Notes: generated by a model from the letters alone, not told the origin. A stretch of DNA of 64,000 nt from UBA4312 sp002394635 (GCA_946539765.1 CAMNHO010000007.1:55085-119084), one strand, 5' to 3'; numbered from the stretch's first letter, positions 35,286 through 43,789 are shown. Numbers and translations are program-made.

Positions 35286-35792
35286 TTATATTTTTTCAAG
35301 ATAATCCAGGAAGTTTTTAATGAATTTCCATGCTAAGAATATGGTCGCTAACCCGCTGAATAAAAGGGAAAACCCTCCAAGGACCCGTAAAGAAAACACA
35401 ACGGTTTCTAATGTTCGCGCAGATAAGCCTCTGATCAAAAATACAACCGTTATGCTTGCATACAGCAACATGCTCAGTATCGCTTCCTTTTTCAATCTGG
35501 GCAATAGAGCCCCTGTTAACAACAGGCAGAAAAAATCTGGCCACGCAAAGGGAAATCCACCATGAAAACAGACCCAGAAGATTACCCGCACAATGAGGCT
35601 GGCCGAATACGGTTCCATCTGATTCATGAAATGAAACAGCGCATTCTGATCAACAATCCTGGTCAACTGCCAAAAAAACTGGATCTGCCAGATACATTGC
35701 CAGATCCAATAGCCTGTTACGACCAGGATAACAAGATCCAGGCGTTTATTACGATCATCAACGAAGCGGTCCATCCAGTTCAAGAGTTTCAA
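35286..35792 (-). CDS. Small multi-pass membrane protein of unknown function
   Basis: A 168-residue protein with about four membrane segments: LVILVVTGYWIWQCIWQIQFF near 19-40, VRVIFWVCFHGGFPFAW near 68-84, a segment near 86-120, and the C-terminal VLGGFSLLFSGLATIFLAW. No family is recognised. It most likely starts at TTG 35792, with AAGGGAG upstream inside trmL; ATG 35774 is the alternative. It overlaps the trmL end by 35 bases and closes the rdgB-trmL operon. Confidence 0.55.
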   Translation of the reverse strand: MKLLNWMDRFVDDRNKRLDLVILVVTGYWIWQCIWQIQFFWQLTRIVDQNALFHFMNQMEPYSASLIVRVIFWVCFHGGFPFAWPDFFCLLLTGALLPRLKKEAILSMLLYASITVVFLIRGLSARTLETVVFSLRVLGGFSLLFSGLATIFLAWKFIKNFLDYLEKI

Positions 35793-36291
35793 GGAAATCT
35801 TCTCCCTTCAGCTGTTCAGTAGCCGATAGATTCGGATAGTCCAGCTGTCGTAAAACTTCATAGACAATGATTGCTGCACAGTTAGATAGATTTAAACTTC
35901 TCGCATTGGCTACCATCGGCAATCGCATGCATGTTTCCAGATGCCCCTTTAAGATGGCTTTGTCGATGCCGGTGCTTTCCTTGCCCAGCACAAGATATAT
36001 ATCCTCGGTTTCCTTTGTAAAATCAAACATACTAGGGGCTTTTTTTCCGTAGCGTGTCATGTAAAAGTAATGATCGGCCGGATTCTTGGCAACAAAATCT
36101 TCCCAGTTTTTGTGAATCCGGATATCTACCTGTTTCGCATAATCCATACCGGCTCGACGCAAATGTTTTTCATCCATCATAAAGCCCAGCGGCTCAATCA
36201 GATGCAGGATGGAACCGGTAGCCATACACGTACGGATGATATTTCCTGTATTGCCGGGAATCTCCGGCTCATATAACACAACATGGATCAT
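35758..36291 (-). CDS. trmL: tRNA (cytidine/uridine-34 2'-O)-methyltransferase TrmL
   Basis: A 177-residue SPOUT-class methyltransferase of minimal length. Motif 1 is visible in YEPEIPGNTGNIIRTC (residues 7-22), motif 2 in LVLGKESTGID, and motif 3 in RSLNLSNCAAIIVYE, which together form the trefoil knot binding SAM. It methylates the wobble 2'-O of tRNA-Leu isoacceptors. GGGAG lies 7 bases before the ATG, and the gene starts 1 base after the rdgB stop. Confidence 0.93.
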   Translation of the reverse strand: MIHVVLYEPEIPGNTGNIIRTCMATGSILHLIEPLGFMMDEKHLRRAGMDYAKQVDIRIHKNWEDFVAKNPADHYFYMTRYGKKAPSMFDFTKETEDIYLVLGKESTGIDKAILKGHLETCMRLPMVANARSLNLSNCAAIIVYEVLRQLDYPNLSATEQLKGEDFLETLELDGPLR

Positions 36292-36292
36292 T

Positions 36293-36868
36293 TTACTTCT
36301 CCCAGTCCTTCATGAACTTCTCCAGAGCGGCCCCGCGATGGCTGACACTGTTTTTCATTTCGTCGCTGACATTGGCTAAAGTGGTTTGAAACGGCGGGTA
36401 GTAGAAGATAGGATCATAGCCAAATCCGTTGGTACCCAGCTGTCGGTCATAGATCTGCCCTTCAACTTCACCACGATATATATGACTTTGTCCTTGTGCA
36501 TCGATATATGCAATCACACAAACATAGCGAGCCGTACGATCTTTCCCTTTCACCGCGTTTATAATCGCCTGGTTTTTGATATCATAGCTCGTATCTTCTC
36601 CCATCCAGCGGGCCGAATAGACACCGGGCATTTTATTCATGGCGTCTACTTCGATTCCGGAATCATCACTGATAACCGGACGGTGGATAGCATTGTAAAT
36701 CGTCTGTGCTTTGATCAAAGCGTTTTCTTCAAACGTTTTACCATCTTCGATGATTTCCACAGGTTCTTTTAAATCCTTCAAGCTCAGAACCTTTACATCA
36801 TCTCCCAGCATCTTCTGGAATTCTTCGACTTTATGCGCATTGTTTGTCGCAATCATAATTTCTTTCAT
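36293..36868 (-). CDS. rdgB: XTP/dITP diphosphatase (RdgB/HAM1 family)
   Basis: A 191-residue house-cleaning nucleotide pyrophosphatase. The substrate-binding sequence ATNNAHKVEEF is at residues 7-17. SDDSGIEVDAMN near 68 carries the metal-binding Asp, and FGYDPIFYYP and SHRGAALEKF complete the signature. It hydrolyses dITP, XTP and ITP to monophosphates, keeping deaminated purines out of nucleic acids. It is first in the operon with trmL and lies downstream of the groESL terminator; GGTGA precedes the ATG. Confidence 0.95.
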   Translation of the reverse strand: MKEIMIATNNAHKVEEFQKMLGDDVKVLSLKDLKEPVEIIEDGKTFEENALIKAQTIYNAIHRPVISDDSGIEVDAMNKMPGVYSARWMGEDTSYDIKNQAIINAVKGKDRTARYVCVIAYIDAQGQSHIYRGEVEGQIYDRQLGTNGFGYDPIFYYPPFQTTLANVSDEMKNSVSHRGAALEKFMKDWEK

Positions 36869-36901
36869 TCATATCACCGGACTTATTATAATCCAAAAAA
36901 A

Positions 36902-36921
36902 GAGCTCAAATCAATGAGCTC
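36902..36921 (-). terminator. Terminator of groESL
   Basis: Minus-strand stem GAGCTCA / TTGAGCTC followed by seven T, 7 bases after the groEL stop at 36928. Confidence 0.8.
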
Positions 36922-36927
36922 CGCTTA

Positions 36928-38544
36928 TTAATACATTCCCTGTGGCATTGGTGGCATTTCCGGTTCTTTTTCCGGGATTTTCGCAACACCGACTTCAGTC
37001 GTGATGAACAAGGCGGAAATGCTGGCCGCATTCAACAACGCATTACGGCTTACCTTAGCCGGGTCGATGATTCCGTCTTCAAACAAGTTCACCCAGATAC
37101 CTTTCTTGGCATCAAATCCATAGTTTTCAGGCTGTACTTTCTGCATTTCTACGATATCATCGCTGTTGTATCCGGCATTGTCGGCAATCTGTGCTATTGG
37201 CGCCAACAATGCGTCAAAGACGATCTTGATTCCCTTCTGTACATCCACTACCTCGGATTTAACTTTGTCCTTCAGGTCCATATAAGCGTTAACTAGACAT
37301 GCTCCACCACCGATCACGATACCTTCGCTTACGGCTGCACGTGTGGAATTCAGGGCATCTTCAATACGCAGTTTCTTTTCTTTCAGTTCGGTTTCTGTAG
37401 CAGCTCCTACTTTGATGACAGCGACACCGTTGGATAATTTACCTAGACGTTCCGACATACGTTTTTTGTCATATTCGCTCTTAGTATGCTCCATCTGTGC
37501 TTCGATTTCCTTCACGCGAGAAGCTACTTCTTCTTTGGTACCGGCTCCACCGATCATCGTTGTATTGTCTTTTGTAACAACCAGACGTTTTACAACACCC
37601 AGATCCTCTACTGTCATATCTTTCAGTTCCATGTTCAGATCCTTGGAGAAGAAGCGGGCACCGGTAATCACCGCAATATCCTGTAGCTGTTCTTTCTGGT
37701 TGTCTCCGAAACCAGGTGCTTTTGTAGCCACAACATTGAAAGTTCCACGCAGTTTATTTAAAGCCAATGTAGATACAACTTCGTTTTCCAGATCCTCGGC
37801 AATGATCAATAATGCACGATTAGACTGTACGATTTGTTCCAACAATGGCAGGATTTCCTGCACGTTGTTGATCTTCTGATCTGTTACCAACACATACGGA
37901 TTTTCCATAACACATTCCATCTTCTCACGGTCACTGACCATGTATGGAGAAATGTATCCCTTGTCATACTGCATACCTTCACTGATTTCCAGCTCTGTTT
38001 CAAACCCGTTGGATTCATCCGTGGAAATAACACCATCGCGTCCTACACGGTCCATTGCTTTAGCAATGATCTTACCAATTTCTTCATCACCGGCAGAAAT
38101 CGTTGCGACATTAGCAATATCCTGTGAACTATCTACTTTTCTGGAATGCTCCAGAATATATTTAGCCACTTCTTTGCTGGCCATTTCAATGCCTTCACGC
38201 ATTAATACAGGATTTGCCCCACGATCTACCAAACGCAGACCACTTTCGATCATGCTCTGTGCCAGGATCGTTGCGGTGGTCGTACCATCACCGGCAGTAT
38301 CATTGGTTTTATTAGCTACTTCATAAACCAGTTTAGCTCCCATGTTTTCAAATGGGTCTTCCAGTTCAATTTCCTTGGCGATGCTGACACCATCGTTGGT
38401 GATCATCGGAGATCCGAATTCTCTTTCCAACACCACATTTCGACCTTTTGGTCCTAATGTTACACGAACTGCATTGGCAAGTGTGTTGACACCTTTCAAC
38501 ATTGACTCACGTGCATCTTTTGAAAAACGTACTTCTTTTGCCAT
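36928..38544 (-). CDS. groEL: 60 kDa chaperonin GroEL
   Basis: A 538-residue chaperonin subunit. It has the ATP-binding sequence DGTTTATILAQS near residue 85, the apical domain, and the GGM-type C-terminal tail (MPPMPQGMY), which is shorter than the usual GGM repeats. Fourteen copies form the double ring that folds proteins with GroES and ATP. AGGAGG precedes the ATG, 12 bases after the groES stop. It is controlled through CIRCE elements upstream of groES. Confidence 0.98.
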   Translation of the reverse strand: MAKEVRFSKDARESMLKGVNTLANAVRVTLGPKGRNVVLEREFGSPMITNDGVSIAKEIELEDPFENMGAKLVYEVANKTNDTAGDGTTTATILAQSMIESGLRLVDRGANPVLMREGIEMASKEVAKYILEHSRKVDSSQDIANVATISAGDEEIGKIIAKAMDRVGRDGVISTDESNGFETELEISEGMQYDKGYISPYMVSDREKMECVMENPYVLVTDQKINNVQEILPLLEQIVQSNRALLIIAEDLENEVVSTLALNKLRGTFNVVATKAPGFGDNQKEQLQDIAVITGARFFSKDLNMELKDMTVEDLGVVKRLVVTKDNTTMIGGAGTKEEVASRVKEIEAQMEHTKSEYDKKRMSERLGKLSNGVAVIKVGAATETELKEKKLRIEDALNSTRAAVSEGIVIGGGACLVNAYMDLKDKVKSEVVDVQKGIKIVFDALLAPIAQIADNAGYNSDDIVEMQKVQPENYGFDAKKGIWVNLFEDGIIDPAKVSRNALLNAASISALFITTEVGVAKIPEKEPEMPPMPQGMY

Positions 38545-38556
38545 ATTTTCTCCTCC

Positions 38557-38817
38557 TTAACGATTTACCGCAATGATGTCTTCATCTTTGATAACCACAA
38601 ATGTTTCATCATTGATTTTAATTTCTGTTCCTGCATATTCCCGGAATAACACTTTATCTCCGGTTGTATAATCCGGCTGTTCCACTTTGGAACCAATGGC
38701 CTCAACCACCGCAAACTTAGATTTTTCTTTGTTGGTGGTCAAAATAATTCCACTTGCCGTTGTTCTTTCTTCTTCAACTTTTTTCAACAATACATAATCA
38801 TGTAAAGGCTTTAACAT
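38557..38817 (-). CDS. groES: 10 kDa co-chaperonin GroES
   Basis: An 86-residue lid subunit. The beginning MLKPLHDYVLLKKVEEE is the standard N-terminal strand; the mobile loop is TTASGIILTTNKEKSK, and the end KDEDIIAVN is typical. Seven copies cap GroEL. I place the start at ATG 38817, six bases after AAAGGAGG; the ATG at 38823 touches that site and is less likely. It is followed by groEL and preceded by a promoter flanked by two CIRCE elements. Confidence 0.96.
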   Translation of the reverse strand: MLKPLHDYVLLKKVEEERTTASGIILTTNKEKSKFAVVEAIGSKVEQPDYTTGDKVLFREYAGTEIKINDETFVVIKDEDIIAVNR

Positions 38818-38830
38818 ATGCATCCTCCTT

Positions 38831-38901
38831 TTAGCACTTGCACTTTTTAATTGCTAAATACATTATACACATTTCTAGCACTTATGCAAGTGGTTTGCTA
38901 A
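38831..38901 (-). promoter_or_regulatory. groESL promoter with two CIRCE operators
   Basis: Minus-strand promoter TTGCAT, 16 bases, TATAAT (38862-38889). One CIRCE-like repeat lies at 38831-38857 (TTAGCACTT-N9-AATTGCTAA) after the -10 box, and another at 38875-38901 (CTAGCACTT-N9-GTTTGCTAA) covers the -35 box. Both keep the N9 spacing of the HrcA target. Heat-shock derepression by HrcA is the expected control. Confidence 0.85.
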
Positions 38902-39078
38902 AATTAATTTCGAAAGGTGTTGCAGCTTTCTTTATATAAATATAAGGAAAGAAGCACTTTTTTCATAGGAATCCGGCCGTCCTTCCCCTGTCTTTTTTTT
39001 GCTGATATTTTTAGCACTCTATCACGTTAGTTGCCAGACCATTTTTTTTCATATCTTTATTATATATAAGGAAAGAAA
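38902..39078. other. Spacer between groESL promoter and thrS terminator
   Basis: About 175 AT-rich bases. A 12-bp imperfect hairpin (CTTTCTTTATAT / ATATAAGGAAAG) lies at about 38928-38953 and an isolated perfect CIRCE half-site at 39011-39019. No gene was seen. Confidence 0.4.
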
Positions 39079-39098
39079 AAGAAGGATTTCTCCTTCTT
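39079..39098 (-). terminator. Terminator of thrS
   Basis: Minus-strand AAGAAGGA, GAAA loop, TCCTTCTT then TTTCTTT, overlapping the thrS stop codon. Confidence 0.7.
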
Positions 39099-40863
39099 AT
39101 TCCATAGTAAACAATGCTTTTGAATCAATTTCCTGTGCAAAACGTTCCTTTGCCTGCTCCAATGGGAGCTGTTCTGTTTTCCGTGTACCACGTTTACGGA
39201 TCGTTACACTTTCGTTTTCTACTTCCCCGTCTCCGACAACGATCTGGTATGGAATCTTATTGATTTGTGCTTCACGGACACGATAACCAAGTTTTTCATT
39301 GCGGGCATCGATTTCCACACGCATACCCATGCGACGTAATTCCATCATCACGCGTTTTGCGTAATCGTAATGTTTTTCCTGATGAACCGGAATCACAACC
39401 AGCTGTTTCGGAGCCAGCCATAATGGCAGACTTCCTTTTGTTTCTTCCATCAGGAAAGCTACGAAACGATCCAATGATCCCAGGATTGCACGATGGATCA
39501 CAACCGGTCGCAGTTTCTGATTATCACTGGACACATATTCCAGTTCAAAACGTTCCGGCAGCTGATAATCCAGCTGAATCGTTGATAAGGTTACGTCATG
39601 GCCTAAAGCAGAACGAACCTGTACATCGATCTTCGGTCCATAGAAAGCAGCTTCTCCAATTGCTTCATAGAATGGAACACCCATTTCCTTCAATACTTCT
39701 CTTAATTCTGCTTCACTCTTTTCCCACAGAGCATCATTGCCAAAATATTTTTCAGCATTCTCCGGATCGCGTAAAGAAAGCCGGAATGAATATTGCTGGA
39801 AGTTAAAATCTTTATAGACATCCAAGATTAGTTTGGTTACATCCTTGATCTCATCAGCAATTTGATCCGGACGACAGAAGATATGCGAATCGTTCTGTGT
39901 GAAAGAACGAGATCGTTCAATTCCTGTCAATGCACCACCGGCTTCAAACCGGAAATCGTGGGCAATCTCAGCAATACGGATCGGCAGATCACGATAAGAA
40001 TGCAACGTGCTCTTGTACATGATCATATGTTCCGGGCAATTCATCGGACGCAGGCAGTATTCCATGCCGTCCCGTTCCATGATCGGAAACATGTCATCTT
40101 TATAATGTGCCAAATGACCACTGATCTTATATAATTCGGTAGAAACCACAGACGGTGTCAGCACATGCTGGTAACCTTGTTCCAGCTCTTTATCCATAAT
40201 ATAATCTGATAACAGTCTACGCACTGTAAATCCATTCGGTTTCCACATCGGTAAGCCGGCTCCAACCACTTCCGAGAACATGAACATATCCATTTCTTTT
40301 CCCAGTTTACGATGATCTCTTTGTTTGGCATCTTCCAGATCGGCCAGATGAGCCTCCAGTTCTTCCTTGGTAGGGAAGCAACAACCGTAAATTCTCTGCA
40401 ATACTTTATTATTCTTGTCTCCCTTCCAATAAGCACCGGAATGTTTCAGTAGCTTAAAGTTCTTTAACAGTTTAGTGGTTTCAACGTGAGGTCCCCGACA
40501 TAGATCCGTGAAATCCCCCTGGGTATACATGGAGATGTTGGTGCCTTCCGGCATGCGGGAAATCAGATCCACTTTATATGGATCATCTTTAAATTGATCC
40601 AGTGCTTCTTCACGGCTGATTTCATGACGAACGATGCGTTTATTGGATTTTGCGCATTTTTTCATTTCCTTTTCGATTTTGGCAATATCCTCATCACGGA
40701 TAACATCATCCCCTAGATCGATATCGTAATAAAAGCCTTCTTCCACAACCGGGCCTACCCAAAACTTCGCGTGGGGATAGAGATGTTTAACAGCCTGAGC
40801 CATTAAATGCGCACAGCTGTGATTCAGGATGCTTAATTCTTCATTTTCTTTAAAATTTACCAT
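39097..40863 (-). CDS. thrS: Threonyl-tRNA synthetase lacking the TGS domain
   Basis: A 588-residue class II synthetase. The protein begins directly in the editing (SAD) domain: NHSCAHLMAQAVKHLYPHAKFW gives the HxxxH pair and DLCRGPH near 117 the other zinc/editing residues. The catalytic core has motif 2 (FRFEAGGALTGIERSRSF) and the zinc-binding residues of CLRPMNCPEHM. Motif 3 is RAILGSLDRF, and an anticodon-binding domain follows. Usual bacterial ThrRS is about 640 residues and starts with a TGS domain, which is absent here; the GGAGG site 8 bases before the ATG supports this start. It is controlled by a T-box leader. Confidence 0.95.
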   Translation of the reverse strand: MVNFKENEELSILNHSCAHLMAQAVKHLYPHAKFWVGPVVEEGFYYDIDLGDDVIRDEDIAKIEKEMKKCAKSNKRIVRHEISREEALDQFKDDPYKVDLISRMPEGTNISMYTQGDFTDLCRGPHVETTKLLKNFKLLKHSGAYWKGDKNNKVLQRIYGCCFPTKEELEAHLADLEDAKQRDHRKLGKEMDMFMFSEVVGAGLPMWKPNGFTVRRLLSDYIMDKELEQGYQHVLTPSVVSTELYKISGHLAHYKDDMFPIMERDGMEYCLRPMNCPEHMIMYKSTLHSYRDLPIRIAEIAHDFRFEAGGALTGIERSRSFTQNDSHIFCRPDQIADEIKDVTKLILDVYKDFNFQQYSFRLSLRDPENAEKYFGNDALWEKSEAELREVLKEMGVPFYEAIGEAAFYGPKIDVQVRSALGHDVTLSTIQLDYQLPERFELEYVSSDNQKLRPVVIHRAILGSLDRFVAFLMEETKGSLPLWLAPKQLVVIPVHQEKHYDYAKRVMMELRRMGMRVEIDARNEKLGYRVREAQINKIPYQIVVGDGEVENESVTIRKRGTRKTEQLPLEQAKERFAQEIDSKALFTME

Positions 40864-41105
40864 TTTATTTTTCCTCCATATAAAAAGCGACAGCAGTCAA
40901 AGGACGTCTGTCGCACGCGGTACCACCTTTGTTTATGCAGATTATGCATACACCTCATTATCTTTTAACGCAAGAATACGGCACACTTTTTCAAGGGCAA
41001 TTCAAAGGGAGTAAATACCAGTTCCGTCAAAAAGCTTCCACCGCCCGCTTTTCTCTCTCTATCCGAAGGTCTTGTATTCATATCCTTATCATCATTGATA
41101 AAAAA
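40864..41105 (-). promoter_or_regulatory. T-box riboswitch leader of thrS
   Basis: The minus strand carries the T-box sequence AAAGGTGGTACCGCG at 40916-40930. Just after it is a terminator stem GCGACAG/CTGTCGC (40887-40914) with a T-run. The UGGU bulge would pair with an uncharged ACCA tRNA end. An AGAGAGAG stretch near 41055 marks stem I. The specifier should be a Thr codon; two ACU triplets are present but I could not assign one by folding. Uncharged tRNA-Thr would cause read-through. Confidence 0.93.
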
Positions 41106-41134
41106 ATTATAAATCGAATGTGTCCATAAGTCAA
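41106..41134 (-). promoter_or_regulatory. Promoter of the thrS T-box leader
   Basis: Minus strand TTGACT, 17-base spacer, TATAAT. The -35 box lies inside the T-run of the upstream ATPase terminator. Confidence 0.85.
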
Positions 41135-41141
41135 AAAAAAA

Positions 41142-41169
41142 GGAAGTGAAAGTTGAAACTTTCTCTTCC
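41142..41169 (-). terminator. Terminator of the metal ATPase operon
   Basis: Minus-strand stem GGAAGaGAAAGTT / AACTTTCaCTTCC followed by nine T, 3 bases after the stop at 41172. Confidence 0.85.
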
Positions 41170-41171
41170 TG

Positions 41172-43034
41172 TTATAATCCATTGACATTCATACAGCGCA
41201 TTGCATTCAAGATAGCCAGAAACGCAACACCGACATCAGCAAAGACAGCGGCCCACATGCCGGTCAACCCCAATGCCCCAAGGATAAGCACTAGTACTTT
41301 GACCGCAATCGAGAACACAATATTCTGATGGACAATTTTTAAGGTCTTATGACTGATGCGGATAGCCGTAGCTATGCTGGCCGGATCATCATCCATTAAC
41401 ACGATATCTGCGGCTTCGATGGCCGCATCACTACCTAAAGCTCCCATCGCAATCCCGACATCACTGCGTGTCAATACTGGTGCATCGTTGATCCCATCTC
41501 CGACAAAAGCCAGTTTTTCCTTCTCGCTGCCTTTCTTTAATAACGTTTCTACGCAATCCACCTTATCCGTTGGCAGAAGCTGAGCATGAACTTCATCCAT
41601 ATCCAGTTTTTTTGCGACCGCTTCAGCAACATGCCGGCTGTCCCCTGTCAACATGATGGTCTTTTGGATGCCGGATGCTTTCAGGTTGTGGATAGCCTGC
41701 TTTGCATTTTCTTTAATCTCATCCGCAATTTCAATATATCCCAAATACTCGTTATCACTGCAGACATAGATGACCGTTCCTAACCCACAAGCCGTTTCGT
41801 CAACTTTTCTTCCAATCCTGGTCATCAGTTTAGTATTGCCTACATAATACGTAACAGCACCCACTGTCGCACAAATACCATGTCCAGCTATTTCCTGTAC
41901 ATTGTCTACATCCGATGTATCTATAGATTTTCCGTACATCTCTTTAATGGATTTGGAAATCGGATGGTTAGAAAAGCTTTCGATTTTGGCTACCAGTTCC
42001 AGAAGTTCATCCTGAGTTCCTTTTTCAACATGAATCTGCGTTACCTTAAAATTTCCTTTGGTCAATGTACCGGTTTTATCAAAGACGATCCTTGTCACCT
42101 GCGATAAAGCTTCTAAATAATTCGACCCTTTGACCAAGATCCCGCGACGGCTGGCAGCACCGATGCCTCCAAAAAAGCTTAACGGAACACTGATAACCAA
42201 AGCACACGGACAGGAAATAACAAGGAATGTCAAAGCTCGATAGATCCATTGCCCCCAGTTTCCTGTCACCAAGGATGGAATCACTGCCAGCGCAAGCGCA
42301 CTAAATACGACAATCGGGGTATAGAATCGAGCAAATTTTGTGATAAAATCCTCACTTTTACTTTTCCGGTCACTGGCATTTTCCACCATTTCCAGTATTT
42401 TTGATACTGTTGAATCTTCGAATTCTTTGGTAACCTGGGCATATACAACACCACTTTGATTGATACAGCCACTGATTACTTCATCCCCCACAGTGACTTG
42501 ACGAGGGATTGATTCTCCGGTCAGGGCACTGGTATCCAAAATCGTAGTTCCTTTGGTCACAATACCATCCAGTGGGATCTTTTCTCCAGGCTGTATGACT
42601 ATGATATCTCCAACGGAAACCTCTTCTGGGTCCACTTGTTCTATCGTCCCATTGACTTCGATACACGCATAGTCCGGGCAAATATCCATCAAATCTGCTA
42701 TCGACTGACGAGAACGATTGACCGCATACGACTGAAACCATTCTCCAATCTGGTAAAACAAGACAACTGCACACGATTCTGAATACTCTCCTAAAGCTAA
42801 AGCACCCAGACTAGCTACGGCCATCAGAAAATTCTCATCAAATACCTGCCCATGTCCGATATTGGTCACTGCTTTTTTTAGGATGTCATAAGATATGTAG
42901 ATATAAATACATAAAAACAGAATGGTCTGCACAAGCTTCGGTAATGGAGCTGCCAAGGCTATCCCATAAGCCACCAAGGCAATACTGATCCGAAGCAGCA
43001 TCTTTTTCTGTTTCTTCGTCATGTTTTTAAGCAT
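41172..43034 (-). CDS. P1B-type heavy-metal (Zn/Cd) exporting ATPase
   Basis: About 620 residues with six to eight membrane segments. The actuator TGES is in SALTGESIPRQ, and the ion-binding CPC is in ISCPCALVISVP. The phosphorylated Asp lies in DKTGTLTKG, and the hinge reads GDGINDAPVL. The last membrane pair contains FADVGVAFLAILNAMR, with the Asp-Gly pair typical of Zn2+/Cd2+ exporters (P1B-2). There is no N-terminal HMA domain; one is made by the preceding separate gene. The start is uncertain between 43043, 43034 and 43022; I chose 43034, whose ATG overlaps the stop of that gene. Expression is likely metal-induced through the adjacent SmtB-type repressor. Confidence 0.88.
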   Translation of the reverse strand: MLKNMTKKQKKMLLRISIALVAYGIALAAPLPKLVQTILFLCIYIYISYDILKKAVTNIGHGQVFDENFLMAVASLGALALGEYSESCAVVLFYQIGEWFQSYAVNRSRQSIADLMDICPDYACIEVNGTIEQVDPEEVSVGDIIVIQPGEKIPLDGIVTKGTTILDTSALTGESIPRQVTVGDEVISGCINQSGVVYAQVTKEFEDSTVSKILEMVENASDRKSKSEDFITKFARFYTPIVVFSALALAVIPSLVTGNWGQWIYRALTFLVISCPCALVISVPLSFFGGIGAASRRGILVKGSNYLEALSQVTRIVFDKTGTLTKGNFKVTQIHVEKGTQDELLELVAKIESFSNHPISKSIKEMYGKSIDTSDVDNVQEIAGHGICATVGAVTYYVGNTKLMTRIGRKVDETACGLGTVIYVCSDNEYLGYIEIADEIKENAKQAIHNLKASGIQKTIMLTGDSRHVAEAVAKKLDMDEVHAQLLPTDKVDCVETLLKKGSEKEKLAFVGDGINDAPVLTRSDVGIAMGALGSDAAIEAADIVLMDDDPASIATAIRISHKTLKIVHQNIVFSIAVKVLVLILGALGLTGMWAAVFADVGVAFLAILNAMRCMNVNGL

Positions 43035-43239
43035 AAACTTCAAAATCAGAATCTACTTTTTTTCCTACTTTTTCTACTTCTTTGACAATCTGATCTATAT
43101 CGCCATCGACATCCAGTGTCATTTTCTGCGTCATAAAGTTTACGCGGGCTTTATTTACTGTTTCCATCTTACCGATCGCATCTTCAATCTTTGCCGCACA
43201 ATTTGCACAATCTACTTCAATCTTATATGTTTTTTTCAT
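43027..43239 (-). CDS. Stand-alone HMA heavy-metal-binding protein
   Basis: A 70-residue ferredoxin-like HMA domain with the metal motif in VDCANCAAKIEDAI (CxxC at residues 11-14; the usual GMxCxxC is changed to DCANC). In related exporters this domain is the N-terminus of the ATPase; here it is a separate gene just upstream, its stop overlapping the ATPase start. It probably delivers Zn/Cd to, or senses it for, the ATPase. The Asp before the CxxC favours divalent zinc or cadmium over copper. GGGAGG precedes the ATG, and a strong promoter with an overlapping palindrome lies upstream. Confidence 0.88.
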   Translation of the reverse strand: MKKTYKIEVDCANCAAKIEDAIGKMETVNKARVNFMTQKMTLDVDGDIDQIVKEVEKVGKKVDSDFEVYA

Positions 43240-43263
43240 AAAACTTTCCTCCCTTTATTGAAC

Positions 43264-43323
43264 AATTGAATAACTGTTCAATTATTATATTAACAATATA
43301 CCCCTGTATATAAGCACTGTCAA
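43264..43323 (-). promoter_or_regulatory. Metal-exporter promoter with SmtB/CzrA-type operator
   Basis: Minus-strand TTGACA (43318-43323), 17-base spacer, TATATT (43295-43300). Just downstream, at 43264-43283, is the imperfect palindrome AATTGAATAACTGTTCAATT (8 of 10 positions pair), resembling the TGAACA-type operator of SmtB/CzrA repressors. Binding would cover the transcription start. Confidence 0.8.
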
Positions 43324-43368
43324 TAAGGAATTATTCTTTTTTCTTCCTTATATAATATATATGCGCAT

Positions 43369-43397
43369 TCGACAATTCTAGATCTTTCCATTATAAT
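43369..43397 (+). promoter_or_regulatory. Promoter of the ArsR/SmtB-type gene (leaderless)
   Basis: TCGACA, 17-base spacer, TATAAT; the ATG follows after 6 bases (AATTTT) with no ribosome binding site. Confidence 0.75.
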
Positions 43398-43403
43398 AAT
43401 TTT

Positions 43404-43757
43404 ATGAATAAATCGTATTTATATGACCCCCATAATCCAGAGCTTATTGAGCTGGCTATCCAAGAAATGCCATGTGACCAAACAACGGACAGCCTGTCCC
43501 AGTTCTTTAAGGTAATGGGCGATGTAACCCGTTTAAAATTGTTGATGGCCTTAGAAAAAGGAGAATTATGTGCCAGTGATCTATCCAACGTTGTCGGATT
43601 AAATCGATCAGCCATCAGTCATCAGCTGAAAGCTTTAAAAACTGCAAAACTTGTCAAATCACGAAAAGAGGGAAAAACTGTCTATTATTCCCTGGATGAC
43701 GAGCATATCCATTCCGTATTAAAAGTAAGCTTGGAACATATTCTGGAAGAGGATTGA
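43404..43757 (+). CDS. ArsR/SmtB-family zinc-responsive repressor
   Basis: A 117-residue winged-helix repressor. The recognition helix region reads GLNRSAISHQLKALKTAKLV. The C-terminal helix has D-x-H-x10-H-x2-E (in LDDEHIHSVLKVSLEHILEE), the alpha-5 zinc site of SmtB/CzrA. The CadC-type cysteine pair is incomplete (ELCASD in place of ELCVCD), which points to zinc rather than Cd/Pb sensing. Divergent from the HMA-ATPase operon, it should bind the palindrome at 43264-43283 and release it with zinc. Its start lies 6 bases past a -10 box, so it is probably translated from a leaderless message. Confidence 0.88.
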   Translation: MNKSYLYDPHNPELIELAIQEMPCDQTTDSLSQFFKVMGDVTRLKLLMALEKGELCASDLSNVVGLNRSAISHQLKALKTAKLVKSRKEGKTVYYSLDDEHIHSVLKVSLEHILEED

Positions 43758-43783
43758 TTTCTTCTTCTTTTTTTATTTATAAT
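43754..43783 (+). promoter_or_regulatory. Promoter of yaaA overlapping the repressor stop codon
   Basis: TTGATT (43754-43759), 18-base spacer, TATAAT (43778-43783), then 6 bases to ATG 43790. The -35 box overlaps the stop of the preceding gene. Confidence 0.65.
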
Positions 43784-43789
43784 AATTTT

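Noticed and set aside
38908..38970. 20-codon minus-strand ORF beginning MKKVLLSLYLYKE upstream of groES
   Set aside because: It coincides with a hairpin, lacks a well-spaced ribosome binding site and is too short to support.
39011..39037. Third CIRCE element
   Set aside because: Only the left half TTAGCACTC matches; the right half at N9 spacing (AGTTGCCAG) does not fit.
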